Of a DNA stretch of 64,000 nt, positions 54,201 to 63,423 are shown one piece after another. Under the pieces are notes generated by a model that saw only the letters and a list, made by a program, of their open reading frames with translations, was not told where the DNA came from and did not search any database. A program made the translations under genes and the position numbers. Position 1 is the first letter of the stretch. The number at the start of each line of letters is the position of its first letter. Source of the DNA: Pseudomonas sp. B21-056 (GTDB lineage Bacteria > Pseudomonadota > Gammaproteobacteria > Pseudomonadales > Pseudomonadaceae); assembly GCF_026016325.1 (NCBI RefSeq), contig NZ_CP087203.1, forward strand, positions 3,782,001-3,846,000, in the 5' to 3' direction.

Positions 54201-57200
54201 ACTTTCTTCGACTTGGAATACGAATGGCTTTCATCGGCGGCCGAAGCCACCGTAAGGTTTTCGCCTGCGCCGAAATCGATGTTCCGATTTGCCTCTATCT
54301 GGCTGGCAACCACTGCCAGATCACGCCCTGCCTGGACAGAGAGGTCACGCCCCACCGTCAGATCCGAGCCGTACTGGGTAACGTTGCTGCTCTTGGCGCC
54401 GGCCACAACGCTGTTGTGCTGTTCGGCGGCCGCGATGAAAGCATCCCGACCGGCGGTGATCGTGGTGTCGCCACCACTTTGCAAGGTGCTGCCCGTGCTG
54501 ACGAAATCCCGCGCGGCCTTGACGGTCAGGTCGTTCGCAGCTTCTATTCGAGACCCGCTGTCGACATACTCGCTGTGCGCATTTTCTCCCTTGTAGCGTA
54601 TGTCGGTGCCGGTCACCATGCGCTGGTTGATAACGTCACCGGCAATCGCAGTCATGCTGACATCGCGCCCCGCGATGACTCCGCCCGCCTTGTTAATGAT
54701 GTCGTTACCGGCTAGCAGGTCCAGACGGTTACCGGCCTCGATCAGAGCACTGTTGACCTGGTCGTTGCCGGCCGTGGCCGCCAGGTTGTTGCTGGCACGC
54801 AGGGTACCAGCGTTGTTCAGGTCCTTGCCGGCGATCAGCGTGACATCCGAGCCCTGGATCAGCGCGCCGTTGGCAGCCAACCGGTTATTGGCATTGGCCA
54901 TGTACAGCACGGGCACCAGTACTTTCTCGCCGTTCACCTCGTGCTCTTCGAGCCAGACGATATCGTGGGTCAAGGCGGCGACTTGCTGGGCGGAGAGGGT
55001 CACGCCCATCGACAGGTTGAGGGCGTCCTTGCTGGCGATGGCGTTGTTCATCAGGTACTTGAACAAGCCTTCGTCGGTGGTCTGGCCGTCGATGAAGCGC
55101 TGGCCGGTACGGGCGGTGACCGCCTGCTGGATCAAACGCTGCTCGAACAGGCCGTCGCCCAGGCGCTTGGCGCTGGTGTCGGCGTCATAGCCCAGTTGCG
55201 TCAGCAGATAATCCGAGCTGGTGAACTGTTTTAGATTGGTGAGGACCGGGTTGGTCTCGATCAGGTATTTGTGAGGCTTCGAGGAGACGGTTGAGCTCGG
55301 CAGGCCCGTGACCCGTGTCAGGGTCTGGCCGGATACAGGCGCATTGACCGAGGCTCCGGTAACCGGAATAGTGGAAGCGCCGGCACTGTTGCCATTCGAT
55401 AGCTGCAACTGTTGATTGGTGGCGGAAATCTGGGTGGCATCTGCGACCTGGAGAGTGCGCGTATTTGCGGCTGGGAAGCCGGTTGGACGGGCCGATGTGC
55501 CCATGTTGGCACTGCCGATGGTCCAGTTCTGCGATACGCTCGGAGTCTGGGATGACGCGTCGCTAACACCCTGCCCGCTCAACCGGAACAGGCCGTTTTG
55601 GCCGGTTGGGAGGGTGAAACCTGGGAGCGTCAGGGGGTTTATTTGTTGTTGGGCCAAGTCCGGTGGCAGTTGGCTGTTGAGGGTGACGACCGTGGTTCTG
55701 CCTGATCCTGACGCTGTGGTAGTGGCGGTACGTGGTGAAGCTAAGATACCGGCAGAGAATGGGCGCTCGACGCCATTGGTAACTTTGTCTGTTGCGGTGA
55801 TGGAGACGTTGCCGCCAGCTTGGATGATGGCGGGCACCATGTTATCGGACGATGTAGATGAGACAACTACCTGATCGAACGGTGTAAAACTCTTGATGAA
55901 ATCAGGCAACTCAATTCGTATACCTGTTGAGTACTTAGACTCTGTAAACTTAATTTCGGTGCGAACCCTTTCTGCAAGTAAGCCGATATTTATAGAAATC
56001 GGACCAAATCGCTGAAAATATTCATTCTCAGACGGTTTCGACGCACTTCCCTGTATTTGCGTATAGGTAGTCGACTCTACGCCTGCCGCATTCCAAAAAT
56101 GCATACCACCATTATAGTCAGCATCATTATATATGTTGTATATTACAAGATCAGCCATATTCCTATAAGTAGGCTCATCATATGAATAATACTTCTTACT
56201 TACATAATCCCCCAGCGCTGCGCCAGTATTCTCAAAGTCACTCACGGAAATATTTACATTACCTCCGGCAGACACTGATGAATTAGAGTTCAAAAATGAT
56301 CCACCTTTAACAACCAAATTTCCAGCAGTCGCCAATGAAGCGGCTTTGGAACTTACATCTCCCGAAACCATTACTCTGTATTTCTGTTCATATACATAAT
56401 ACGAGGCCGGCTGCCGATCATTCCCATAGCTCGGAAGAGCATTGCATGCATAGCAACCAAACCCTATCGCCGAAGAATACACTTCAGCCTCAGTCTTAAA
56501 TTCCCCCCACTTATTAATAATCGAATCCGCATTAATAGAAAAATCCCGACCACTCTCCATCGTGCCCGAATCATTTTCCATTAACGCCGAGCGCCCTCCC
56601 TGATCATTCAGCGCGATATCAATATCACCCAGCGCATAAACATCCGACTTACGGTTGGTCAAACTCCCCACCCGCAGCTTCATATCCGCACCGCTGAACA
56701 AAAAACCACCTTGATCGTTCAGCAATGTAGAAGCCGTCAGCTTCAACCCATCTGCACCAGCAATCGTCCCATGGTTAGTGACCGTGCCCGCATTGATGTT
56801 CAACGCGCCAGCCGATGTAAGCCGCCCATCATTGTTCAGGCTACCCAGGCCACCGCGCCCGCCAATCGTTGTGGTTCCACCGCCGGTGATACTTGCCACG
56901 CTGCTCAAGTCGATCGAAGCGGCATCCACCGTCATGTCACCCAGGCTGGTGACCCGGCCATTTCCGCTGTATCGACCCGTGAGTTGCAACTCCAAGCCAC
57001 CATCGCTGGCGATCACACCGTCATTGGTCCAGTTGCCACCTGTGCCAATCAGGCTGCTGGAAGCCAGCAATTGCCCGGTCGACGTCTGGGTGAAGTTATT
57101 GACGTTGATACTCAGCGTGCCGGCTTGCAGCACGCTGCTGTTGGTCCAGCTATCCGCGCTAAGCGTCATCGCACCGCGGGTGACAAAGCTCCCGCCGGCG

Positions 57201-60200
57201 TTGATGACGTTGTGGGTGGCAATGCCAAAGTTGCCGCTGCCAACATGCAGGACGCTGCCACCCGTATTGAGCAGGTTACCGACACCGAGGCTCAATTCAG
57301 TGTTGGCGGTTTCCAGGGTCCCGTTGCGGTTATCAAACAACCCACCAATCTGAAAATCGGTCTTGCCACTGGCACCCAGCGCCCGCAACTGTCCGGTCTG
57401 GTTATCCAGGCTCGCCGCCTTGATCGCCAGGGTGCTGTCACTCTCGATGATACCCAGGCGGTTGTTCAACGCCCCGGTTAGGTCCAGATCGATCTGGCTA
57501 CCCGCAATCTGCCCGTCGTTGTCGCCGCTGTTGTCGAAATCATTGCCGGTGACGCTGACCTTGCCCTTGGCATAGAGCCCGCCGTTGCGGTTATCGAAGT
57601 TGCGGGTGTTGACGATGGCATCGCCGGTCTGCGCCGAGATGCGTCCGCCGTAGTTGTCGAGGCCGCCCAGGGCGGTCAGGTTCAGGCGCTGGGCCTGGGT
57701 GATGCCGCCCTGGCGGTTGTTGTTCAGGTCGTAGCCGTTTTTCAACACGCCGGTCAGTTGGGTGGTGAGCAAGCCTTGCAGGCTGGCGAGCACGCCGCCA
57801 CGGTTGTCCAAGTGACGGGCGACCACCATCAGGTCGCCGGCCTTGGCTTGAATCCGACCGCTCTGGTTGTCGATGTCGTTGGTGACAGTCAGGGTCATGG
57901 CGCCCTGGCTCTGCACGGTGCCCTTGCCGTTGGTGAGGCTGGCGGCGCCGATCTGCACGCCGCCGTTCTGGCTGTAGATCAGGCCATCGGCGTCGTTCTG
58001 TACCGTGCCGGTGCTGGTCAGGATGAGTTGATCATTGGCCGCGACGGTGCCTTTGTTGCGGTTGTCCAGGCCGGCGGTGAGCAACGTGAGCAGGCCCTGA
58101 CTGGCGATCTGGCCACCCTGGTTGTCGATCTGTGTGGCGCGCTCGACCCGCAGTGGGCCGACGCTGGCGAGCTTGCCGTTGGTGTTGGTCAGGGCGCCGA
58201 GCAGGTCGAGGGTCACGGCGGCGTTGCCGACCAGGGTGCCGCCAGTGTTATCCAGGTTGGTGCCGGTGAAGCTCAGGGCACTCTGGGCGTTGACGGTGCC
58301 GCCAGCGTTGCCCAGGGTCATGGCGTTGATGACCAAGGCGGCGCCGCTGTCGATCAGGCCGCCTTGGGCGTTGTTGAGCAAACCGCCGGTGACGGTCAGG
58401 GTCTGCTCACCACCGCTGGAGAGAATGCCGCCGCCGTTGTCCAGGCTGGCGGCGCTGACGGTCAGTTGTTTCTTGCCGACCAGTGCGCCGGCATTGCCGT
58501 TGAGCAGCGCCCCGCTGAGGGTGACGCCGATATCTTCGTCGCGGCTCGACAAGGTGCCGCTGTTGCGGTTGTCCAGACTCGCGGCGGTCAGGCCCAGGCC
58601 CTTGAAACCGGACAGCAAACCACCCTGGTTGATGACGTCACGGGCGCCCACGGTCAGCACGCCGTTGCTGATGAGTTGGCCGGCGCTGTTGTCCAGGTCG
58701 CGGGCGCTCAGGGTCAGGTCCTGGCTGCTGGAGATTTCGCCATTGCGGTTGTTCAGGTCCCGCAGGTGCTTGAGGTCGAGAATGCCGGCAGTGGTGATCA
58801 GACCGGCGCTGTTGTTGAGGTCGCCGGTGGCGGCGCCGAAATCGATGGCGATGGCGCTGCCCAGCAGCGAGCCTTGCTGGTTGTTCAGGCCACTGGTGGC
58901 AATGGTCAAGGCATCGGTGGCGCTGATCAGCCCGTTGCTCTGGTTATTCAACGGGCCGCTGAGGGCCAGGTCGAGGTTGGCGCGGCTGGTCAGGGTGCCG
59001 CCGTTGTTGTTGAGGCTCGCGGCTTCGACGTCCAACGCAGCGGCGGCGATCAGGCCCTTGAGGTTGGTCAGGGCGTTGTCGATGCGCAGGGTCAGGGCCT
59101 GGTTGCTCAGCAACTTGCCGTTGTCGTTGTCCAGGCTTTGTGCGGCCAGGGTGAACGCCTGGGCGCTGGAGATCTCGCCGCCGTCGTTGTTGACGGCCTT
59201 GAGGTTCTTGAGGACCAGCAGCGGTGCGTTGATCAGGCCGCCCTGGTTGTTGAGCTGGCCGTGGTTGAGGTCCAGGGTCAGGGCGGTGTTGCTGAAGAGT
59301 TGGCCGCCTTGCTGGTCCAGGCCGGACACAGCGGCAGTCAACGCGCCCTGGCTGCCAATGCGTCCGCCGTCCTGATTGGTGACTTGGGTGGCCTTGAGGT
59401 CCAACGTGCTGCCGCTGTTGAGACGTCCCTTCTGACTGTTGTTGAAAGCGCCGGTGGTAACGCTCACCGCGCCTTTGCCGCTGATGGTGCCCTGCTGGCG
59501 GTTGTCCAATGTTTGACTGGTCAACAGCAACGCACCGTCGGTGACCAGTTCACCGCCCTGGTTGTCGAGCGAGCCCAGGCTCTGCACAGTGAGATCCGCC
59601 GCACTGGACAGACTGCCGCCGGTGTTGCTCAGGTTGGCTGCGGTGACATTCAACGTACCTTCACTGCTGAGCTGGCCCTGGGTATTGATCAGGTCGCGGC
59701 TCAGGGTGATGCGCTGGTTCTGTAGGCTGCTCAGAAAGCCGCCGCTGTTATCCAGGGCGCCACCATCCAGGGTCAGGCCGGTCTTGGCGCTGAGCAGGCC
59801 TTTGGTGCGGTTGAGCAAGGCGTCCACGGTCAGCTTCAGCATCTGCCCGGCGTTTACCTGGCCGCCATCGCTGTTGTCGAGGTGCTGGCTGACCAGCGTG
59901 ACGTCTGCATTGCCCGTCAGTTCACCGCCACGGTTGTCGAGATCGTCCACGTTGAGATCCAGCGCTTTTGTCGCGCCGATCAGGCCCGCCTGGCGGTTGT
60001 CGAGGCTGCTGGCCTTGAGTGTCAAGGCGTCGGTGCTGATCAGCGTGCCTTGGCGGTTATCGAAGGCGCCGAGGGTGGCCTCGAGTCCGGTCTTGCCGGC
60101 GATGCTGCCGGTGCGGTTGTCCAGGCGATCGGCGACCAGTAGCAGCGCACCGTCGGCGATCACCGAGCCGTGCTGGTTGTCGAGCAGCGTATCAACCGTC

Positions 60201-62443
60201 AGGTCGAGTTGGTTGTGGCTGCTGATCAGGCCGTCGCTGTTGTCCAGGTTGGCGCTGTGGCTGTCCAGCGACGCCGCCGAAATCACACCCCGGGCGTTGT
60301 TCAGCAGTTGCGCCGTCTTCAGCACCAGACCTTGATTGCTCAGCAGCTTGCCGCCGCGGTTATCCAGGTTCTGCGCCGCGACAGTGAACGCCTGCTGGCT
60401 GGAAATTTCGCCGCTCTGGTTGTTGACGTCCTTGAGGTTGCTCAGCAGCAGCGCACCCGACGTATTGATCAGGCCGCTCTGGTTATTCAGCAACCCTTGG
60501 TTGAGGTCGAGGGTGAGACGGGCATTGCTGAAGAGCTCGCCGCTCTGTTGATCCAGCCCGGTGACACTGGCATCCAGGGCTTTGGCACTGGCAATGCGAC
60601 CGGAGGCGTTATTCACCTGCCCCGCTTTCAATGACAGCGTGTCGTTGCTGATTACGCTGCCGCCCAGATTGCTCAAGGTGCCGGCACTGTCGATGTTCAG
60701 CGCACCAATGCTCGCCAACTGACCGGCGTCATTATTGATCTCGGCCGCTTTGACAGTGGCCGTGGCGTCGCTTCTCACGCTGCCTTTAGCGTTGAGTAAT
60801 TGCCCCTGCAGATCCAGGTTCAACCCTTTTTGTGCGTAAAGGGAGCCTTGCCGGTTGTCCAGAGTCCCCGCGTCGAGCGTCAGCAGGCCGATCGATGACA
60901 GCAAACCCGCCTGATTGAGCAACTGGGCCGAGATGCTGGCGGTGAGTGTGCCATCCGCGAGCAAACGCCCTGCGCTGTTATCCAGCGAGGCGGCGCGTAC
61001 CGTGATATTGCCCAGGCTGCTGAGCTGACCGCTGTTGTTATTCAACTGCCCGACATTGGCCGTCAGGTTGCCATTGCTGCTGACGGTGCCCTGGGTGTTG
61101 AGCAGTGTGTCGGCGGTGACAGTCAGCGTATTGCTGCTCAGTACCCGGCCAGTGTTCTGGTTGTCCAGGGTGCCGGCTTTTACCGTGCTGACCTGTCCGG
61201 CGCTCAAGGTCCCACCCTGGTTGTTCAGGGTTTGCGCCACCGTGGCCGTCAAGTTGCGGCTGGCGATCACGCTCTTGCCGCTGTTGTCGAAATTCTGCGC
61301 GGTGAGGCTGACATCACCCGTGGCATTGCGGGTGTTATCGGCATTGACCCCGGCTTCGATGACGCCGTTATTGGTCAACTGCCCACCGCTGCTCAAACTG
61401 ATCCGGTCCCGTGCGGCGATGTTCTGCTGCACGTCCAGTGCACCGCTGGTTTGCAGGTTGACGTTGGCCCCGTAGACCGCGCCTTGCATGTTGGCGCTGG
61501 CGGCCTTGACGTTGACCGCGCCCGTGGCCGAGGTGTCGGCCAGGCTCAAATGACCGTTGGCGTCGAGCTGGATGTCGCCACCGCTGGCGATCAGCTTGCC
61601 GTCCAGTTTCACACCGACACCGGCCTCGGTGCCCACCAGTTTGATCGCCCCGGCGTACATGCCGCCCAGGGCCGAAGAGTCGATGGCGAGTTGCGGTTTG
61701 GCGCTGCCGTCGTCGGCGCGGGCGGTGGCGTTGAGGGTGGCGGCGTCGACGTCGTTGCGGCCGGCGACGATGGTCAGGTTCCTGGCCTGGATCTCGGCGT
61801 TGATCTTGGCGCTGCGGGTGATGATTTCGAAGCGGTCGACGTTGGTCGCGTTGAGGCCTGCGCCTTCGACAGTGACGCTGCCCTGGTCGACCTGGTAGCG
61901 ACTCACCTGGCCGTTTTCAACAATCGGTTTGCCGGTGGTCAGGGTCGCTTGCGGGGTATTGATGAAGCCGCAGCCGTTGCAGGTGATGCCATAGGGGTTG
62001 GCGACGATGACATGGGCCGACTGCCCCGCCACTTCGGTATAGCCGTGCAACTGGCTCGGGCTGCCGCCGTTGACTTCGTTGAGGATGGTTTGCGCGGCCG
62101 CGCCGTTGAGGTTCGGGTTGCCGAGGATGATCCCGCCCAGTTGCGTGGACTGGGTGCGGGACGTGGCGTTGTTGAGGATGACGCCATTGGTGCCGACGTT
62201 GTACTCGGTGAACTGGTTATGGGAAAGACCACTGCCGTTGGGCGCGGCGATGTTGACGATGGGCATGCCATTGCCTGCCTGACCGAGGCTGGAGCCCGGT
62301 GCGCTGACCACAATGCCATCGGCCTGGGCCCACATCGGCTGCCAGAACATGACGTTCGCCAGCAGGAACGCCAGGCCGCGCTTGGGCATGCCGCAGAACA
62401 GGTCGCGGTTTGTGTGGGCAGCAGAAGGTTGGCGGTCGTCCAT
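51260..62443 (-). CDS. CdiA-like filamentous haemagglutinin with HINT pretoxin and barnase-type RNase C-terminus
   Basis: About 3727 residues. Export signal near MPKRGLAFLLANVMFWQPMW; TPS secretion domain at about 45-300 (GIVVSAPGSSLGQAGNGMPI, NPYGITCNGCGFINTPQATL). Long beta-helix repeats of LDNRxGxLxS type follow to about 1720, then a lower-GC central segment (about 1918-2197), haemagglutinin repeats near 2440-2830 and a DUF637-like Ala-rich region near 2990. HINT module at about 3468-3619 (CCFAAGTMVATPSGAKAIET, VTPSHPFYV, VHNTG). The toxin at about 3620-3727 has DLGPTLDRIKSGGSYPHKND, GYYKEYVHP (Glu), RIVVG (Arg) and YYTSDHYKTF (His), as in RNase Sa. ATG 62443 chosen. No VENN motif and no cdiB nearby. 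Confidence 0.92.
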   Translation of the reverse strand: MDDRQPSAAHTNRDLFCGMPKRGLAFLLANVMFWQPMWAQADGIVVSAPGSSLGQAGNGMPIVNIAAPNGSGLSHNQFTEYNVGTNGVILNNATSRTQSTQLGGIILGNPNLNGAAAQTILNEVNGGSPSQLHGYTEVAGQSAHVIVANPYGITCNGCGFINTPQATLTTGKPIVENGQVSRYQVDQGSVTVEGAGLNATNVDRFEIITRSAKINAEIQARNLTIVAGRNDVDAATLNATARADDGSAKPQLAIDSSALGGMYAGAIKLVGTEAGVGVKLDGKLIASGGDIQLDANGHLSLADTSATGAVNVKAASANMQGAVYGANVNLQTSGALDVQQNIAARDRISLSSGGQLTNNGVIEAGVNADNTRNATGDVSLTAQNFDNSGKSVIASRNLTATVAQTLNNQGGTLSAGQVSTVKAGTLDNQNTGRVLSSNTLTVTADTLLNTQGTVSSNGNLTANVGQLNNNSGQLSSLGNITVRAASLDNSAGRLLADGTLTASISAQLLNQAGLLSSIGLLTLDAGTLDNRQGSLYAQKGLNLDLQGQLLNAKGSVRSDATATVKAAEINNDAGQLASIGALNIDSAGTLSNLGGSVISNDTLSLKAGQVNNASGRIASAKALDASVTGLDQQSGELFSNARLTLDLNQGLLNNQSGLINTSGALLLSNLKDVNNQSGEISSQQAFTVAAQNLDNRGGKLLSNQGLVLKTAQLLNNARGVISAASLDSHSANLDNSDGLISSHNQLDLTVDTLLDNQHGSVIADGALLLVADRLDNRTGSIAGKTGLEATLGAFDNRQGTLISTDALTLKASSLDNRQAGLIGATKALDLNVDDLDNRGGELTGNADVTLVSQHLDNSDGGQVNAGQMLKLTVDALLNRTKGLLSAKTGLTLDGGALDNSGGFLSSLQNQRITLSRDLINTQGQLSSEGTLNVTAANLSNTGGSLSSAADLTVQSLGSLDNQGGELVTDGALLLTSQTLDNRQQGTISGKGAVSVTTGAFNNSQKGRLNSGSTLDLKATQVTNQDGGRIGSQGALTAAVSGLDQQGGQLFSNTALTLDLNHGQLNNQGGLINAPLLVLKNLKAVNNDGGEISSAQAFTLAAQSLDNDNGKLLSNQALTLRIDNALTNLKGLIAAAALDVEAASLNNNGGTLTSRANLDLALSGPLNNQSNGLISATDALTIATSGLNNQQGSLLGSAIAIDFGAATGDLNNSAGLITTAGILDLKHLRDLNNRNGEISSSQDLTLSARDLDNSAGQLISNGVLTVGARDVINQGGLLSGFKGLGLTAASLDNRNSGTLSSRDEDIGVTLSGALLNGNAGALVGKKQLTVSAASLDNGGGILSSGGEQTLTVTGGLLNNAQGGLIDSGAALVINAMTLGNAGGTVNAQSALSFTGTNLDNTGGTLVGNAAVTLDLLGALTNTNGKLASVGPLRVERATQIDNQGGQIASQGLLTLLTAGLDNRNKGTVAANDQLILTSTGTVQNDADGLIYSQNGGVQIGAASLTNGKGTVQSQGAMTLTVTNDIDNQSGRIQAKAGDLMVVARHLDNRGGVLASLQGLLTTQLTGVLKNGYDLNNNRQGGITQAQRLNLTALGGLDNYGGRISAQTGDAIVNTRNFDNRNGGLYAKGKVSVTGNDFDNSGDNDGQIAGSQIDLDLTGALNNRLGIIESDSTLAIKAASLDNQTGQLRALGASGKTDFQIGGLFDNRNGTLETANTELSLGVGNLLNTGGSVLHVGSGNFGIATHNVINAGGSFVTRGAMTLSADSWTNSSVLQAGTLSINVNNFTQTSTGQLLASSSLIGTGGNWTNDGVIASDGGLELQLTGRYSGNGRVTSLGDMTVDAASIDLSSVASITGGGTTTIGGRGGLGSLNNDGRLTSAGALNINAGTVTNHGTIAGADGLKLTASTLLNDQGGFLFSGADMKLRVGSLTNRKSDVYALGDIDIALNDQGGRSALMENDSGTMESGRDFSINADSIINKWGEFKTEAEVYSSAIGFGCYACNALPSYGNDRQPASYYVYEQKYRVMVSGDVSSKAASLATAGNLVVKGGSFLNSNSSVSAGGNVNISVSDFENTGAALGDYVSKKYYSYDEPTYRNMADLVIYNIYNDADYNGGMHFWNAAGVESTTYTQIQGSASKPSENEYFQRFGPISINIGLLAERVRTEIKFTESKYSTGIRIELPDFIKSFTPFDQVVVSSTSSDNMVPAIIQAGGNVSITATDKVTNGVERPFSAGILASPRTATTTASGSGRTTVVTLNSQLPPDLAQQQINPLTLPGFTLPTGQNGLFRLSGQGVSDASSQTPSVSQNWTIGSANMGTSARPTGFPAANTRTLQVADATQISATNQQLQLSNGNSAGASTIPVTGASVNAPVSGQTLTRVTGLPSSTVSSKPHKYLIETNPVLTNLKQFTSSDYLLTQLGYDADTSAKRLGDGLFEQRLIQQAVTARTGQRFIDGQTTDEGLFKYLMNNAIASKDALNLSMGVTLSAQQVAALTHDIVWLEEHEVNGEKVLVPVLYMANANNRLAANGALIQGSDVTLIAGKDLNNAGTLRASNNLAATAGNDQVNSALIEAGNRLDLLAGNDIINKAGGVIAGRDVSMTAIAGDVINQRMVTGTDIRYKGENAHSEYVDSGSRIEAANDLTVKAARDFVSTGSTLQSGGDTTITAGRDAFIAAAEQHNSVVAGAKSSNVTQYGSDLTVGRDLSVQAGRDLAVVASQIEANRNIDFGAGENLTVASAADESHSYSKSKKVTIQEDHVKQISSVVSAGQDVTFNAGKDMALISSRINAGNEAYLAAVGQLDVLAAQDTDYSLYDKKKKGSWGRKQTRHDEVTKTINLGTQITTGSDLTLVSGGDQRYQVAKLESGADLTLRSGGAITFEGVKDLSQESHEKSNNSLAWNSSKGKGHTDETLRQSELISKGSLAITAAKGVHIDIKQIDQKTVSQTIDAMVQADPQLAWLKEAEQRGDVDWQRVKEVHDSFKYSNSGMGTGTMLAVVIIVTVLTAGSGTAATVGASASGAATAVGISATTAAAIGAAASAAYTAAVVQSVVSTINNKGNLGAVLKDVTSTESLKGYLTSGLAAGFASGVLDKAFGVSAENASKATHGFELASTDGLTKFVGYTLAEKGFGAVTNTAINGGSLKNNLAQASISAAADVLSASIYNRLGTQLEFTGIPAKVGAHAIVGGLIAEAAGGSFRTGALAAGANEAFVAAVGDKIFVGDMHDQLLAMTSQLIGVTVSAAAGGSDKEQEVAGWVAQQATKFNSLDHPTAERLLNELKACKSGRNCTEAKQRDLIGKFEKISAERSQLIDLCETRACVEGLKANTIAMDDPVAQELLSFYRNKVSYDMVGMLVGNPGLIAQPAQGYDPWGNTYVTDDQIITAKYIKEGWLTPAESANLKEWENKTSWLDDAAGRKLSVAERAAMISNMGNTLLTEGWGTKVVAGVGKGGKTGNGVSTDADGLGVNPGAGKGPCCFAAGTMVATPSGAKAIETLKVGDTVWSKPENGGEPFAAAILATHKRSDQPIYKLRLTSIRKDGAAESETLLVTPSHPFYVPAKHDFIPVIDLEAGDLLQSLGDGSSENVSTRVTSLELFQPQGKTYNLTVDIGHTFYVGKLKTWVHNTGPCPINTRFIEGATVVDQKTGKVYQGTVDLGPTLDRIKSGGSYPHKNDGSVFKNNGGDLPVQPAGYYKEYVHPSPGISGPGPQRIVVGKGGEMYYTSDHYKTFILIKN

Positions 62444-63423
62444 GATCAGGTCTCGTTGCAACAACTTTAAAAGAGGTTCGCGCGGCGCTTCGCGCTCGGT
62501 CAGGGAATCCGAGCTCTTCGGGTGTGGGCGAAGGAAGTGCCATCAAAATAGTGGCGCGATGGTAAAGAGCCATCATTTTGGCGTCAACTTCTGATTGAGC
62601 AAAAGGGAAAGGTTCGTCGGAAAACCAGAGGTTGTCAGGAATGCCGTCATCGCGAGCAGGCTCGCTCCCACAGGTTTTCGGGTGTTCACAGATTCGGTGT
62701 ACACCTCAGATCCCCTGTGGGAGCGAGCCTGCTCGCGATGGCTGCGGCACATTCAGCATTGATGCAAGCTGACCCACCGCTATCGCGAGCAAGCTCGCTC
62801 CCACAGGTTTTCGGGTGTTCACAGATTCGATGTACACCTCAGATCCCCTGTGGGAGCGAGCCTGCTCGCGATGGCTGCGGCACATTCAGCATTGATGCAA
62901 GCTGACCCACCGCTATCGCGAGCAAGCTCGTCCCACAGGTTTTCGGGTGTTCACAGATTCGGTGTACACCTCAGATCCCCTGTGGGAGCGAGCCTGCTCG
63001 CGATGGCGGCGGCACATTCAACATTGATGCAAGCTGACCCACCGCTATCGCGAGCAAGCTCGTCCCACAGGTTTTCGGGTGTTCACAGATTCGGTGTACA
63101 CCTCAGATCCCCTGTGGGAGCGAGCCTGCTCGCGATGGCGGCGGCACATTCAACATTGATGCAAGCTGACCCACCGCTATTGCGAGCAGGCTCGCTCCCA
63201 CAGGGGATTTCGGGTGGACATGGTTTATGGGAATGCCCGTATCTGAGTCAGCTGCTTCACAGCAAACCCGGTCACCATCTCGTAACAAATTGTGAATAGC
63301 ATTTCCGTCGCTACTCACAACCCAACCCTTGCGCCACGCCGGCAGCAGTACATCCACCACAAGCAGCTTTTGCAGTGGCAAAGAGAGCCGGAACCGCGTT
63401 TCCTCCACGAACCGGATGTCATC
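62444..63423. repeat. Intergenic region with a second tandem REP-doublet array
   Basis: A 980-base gap without genes. Forward REPs begin at 62717, 62850, 62982 and 63114, a period of 133, 132 and 132 bases; the array spans about 62648-63211. Each unit contains GGTTTTCGGGTGTTCACAGA, a forward REP and an inverted REP. The one-base loss is CTCGTCCCAC instead of CTCGCTCCCAC. The unit shares the REP doublet but not the long spacer of the 30.5-31.2 kb array. The remaining 63212-63423 should hold the PiT promoter; no clear box was seen. Confidence 0.93.

Noticed and set aside
52361-59725. Long plus-strand open frames opposite the haemagglutinin gene
   Set aside because: They mirror the high-GC repeats of the real gene, have skewed Val/Gly/Gln or Ser/Pro/Leu composition, and lack ribosome sites and domains.
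62648-63211. Possible CRISPR array or origin-like iterons
   Set aside because: Units contain inverted REP pairs of the common Pseudomonas type with identical spacers.
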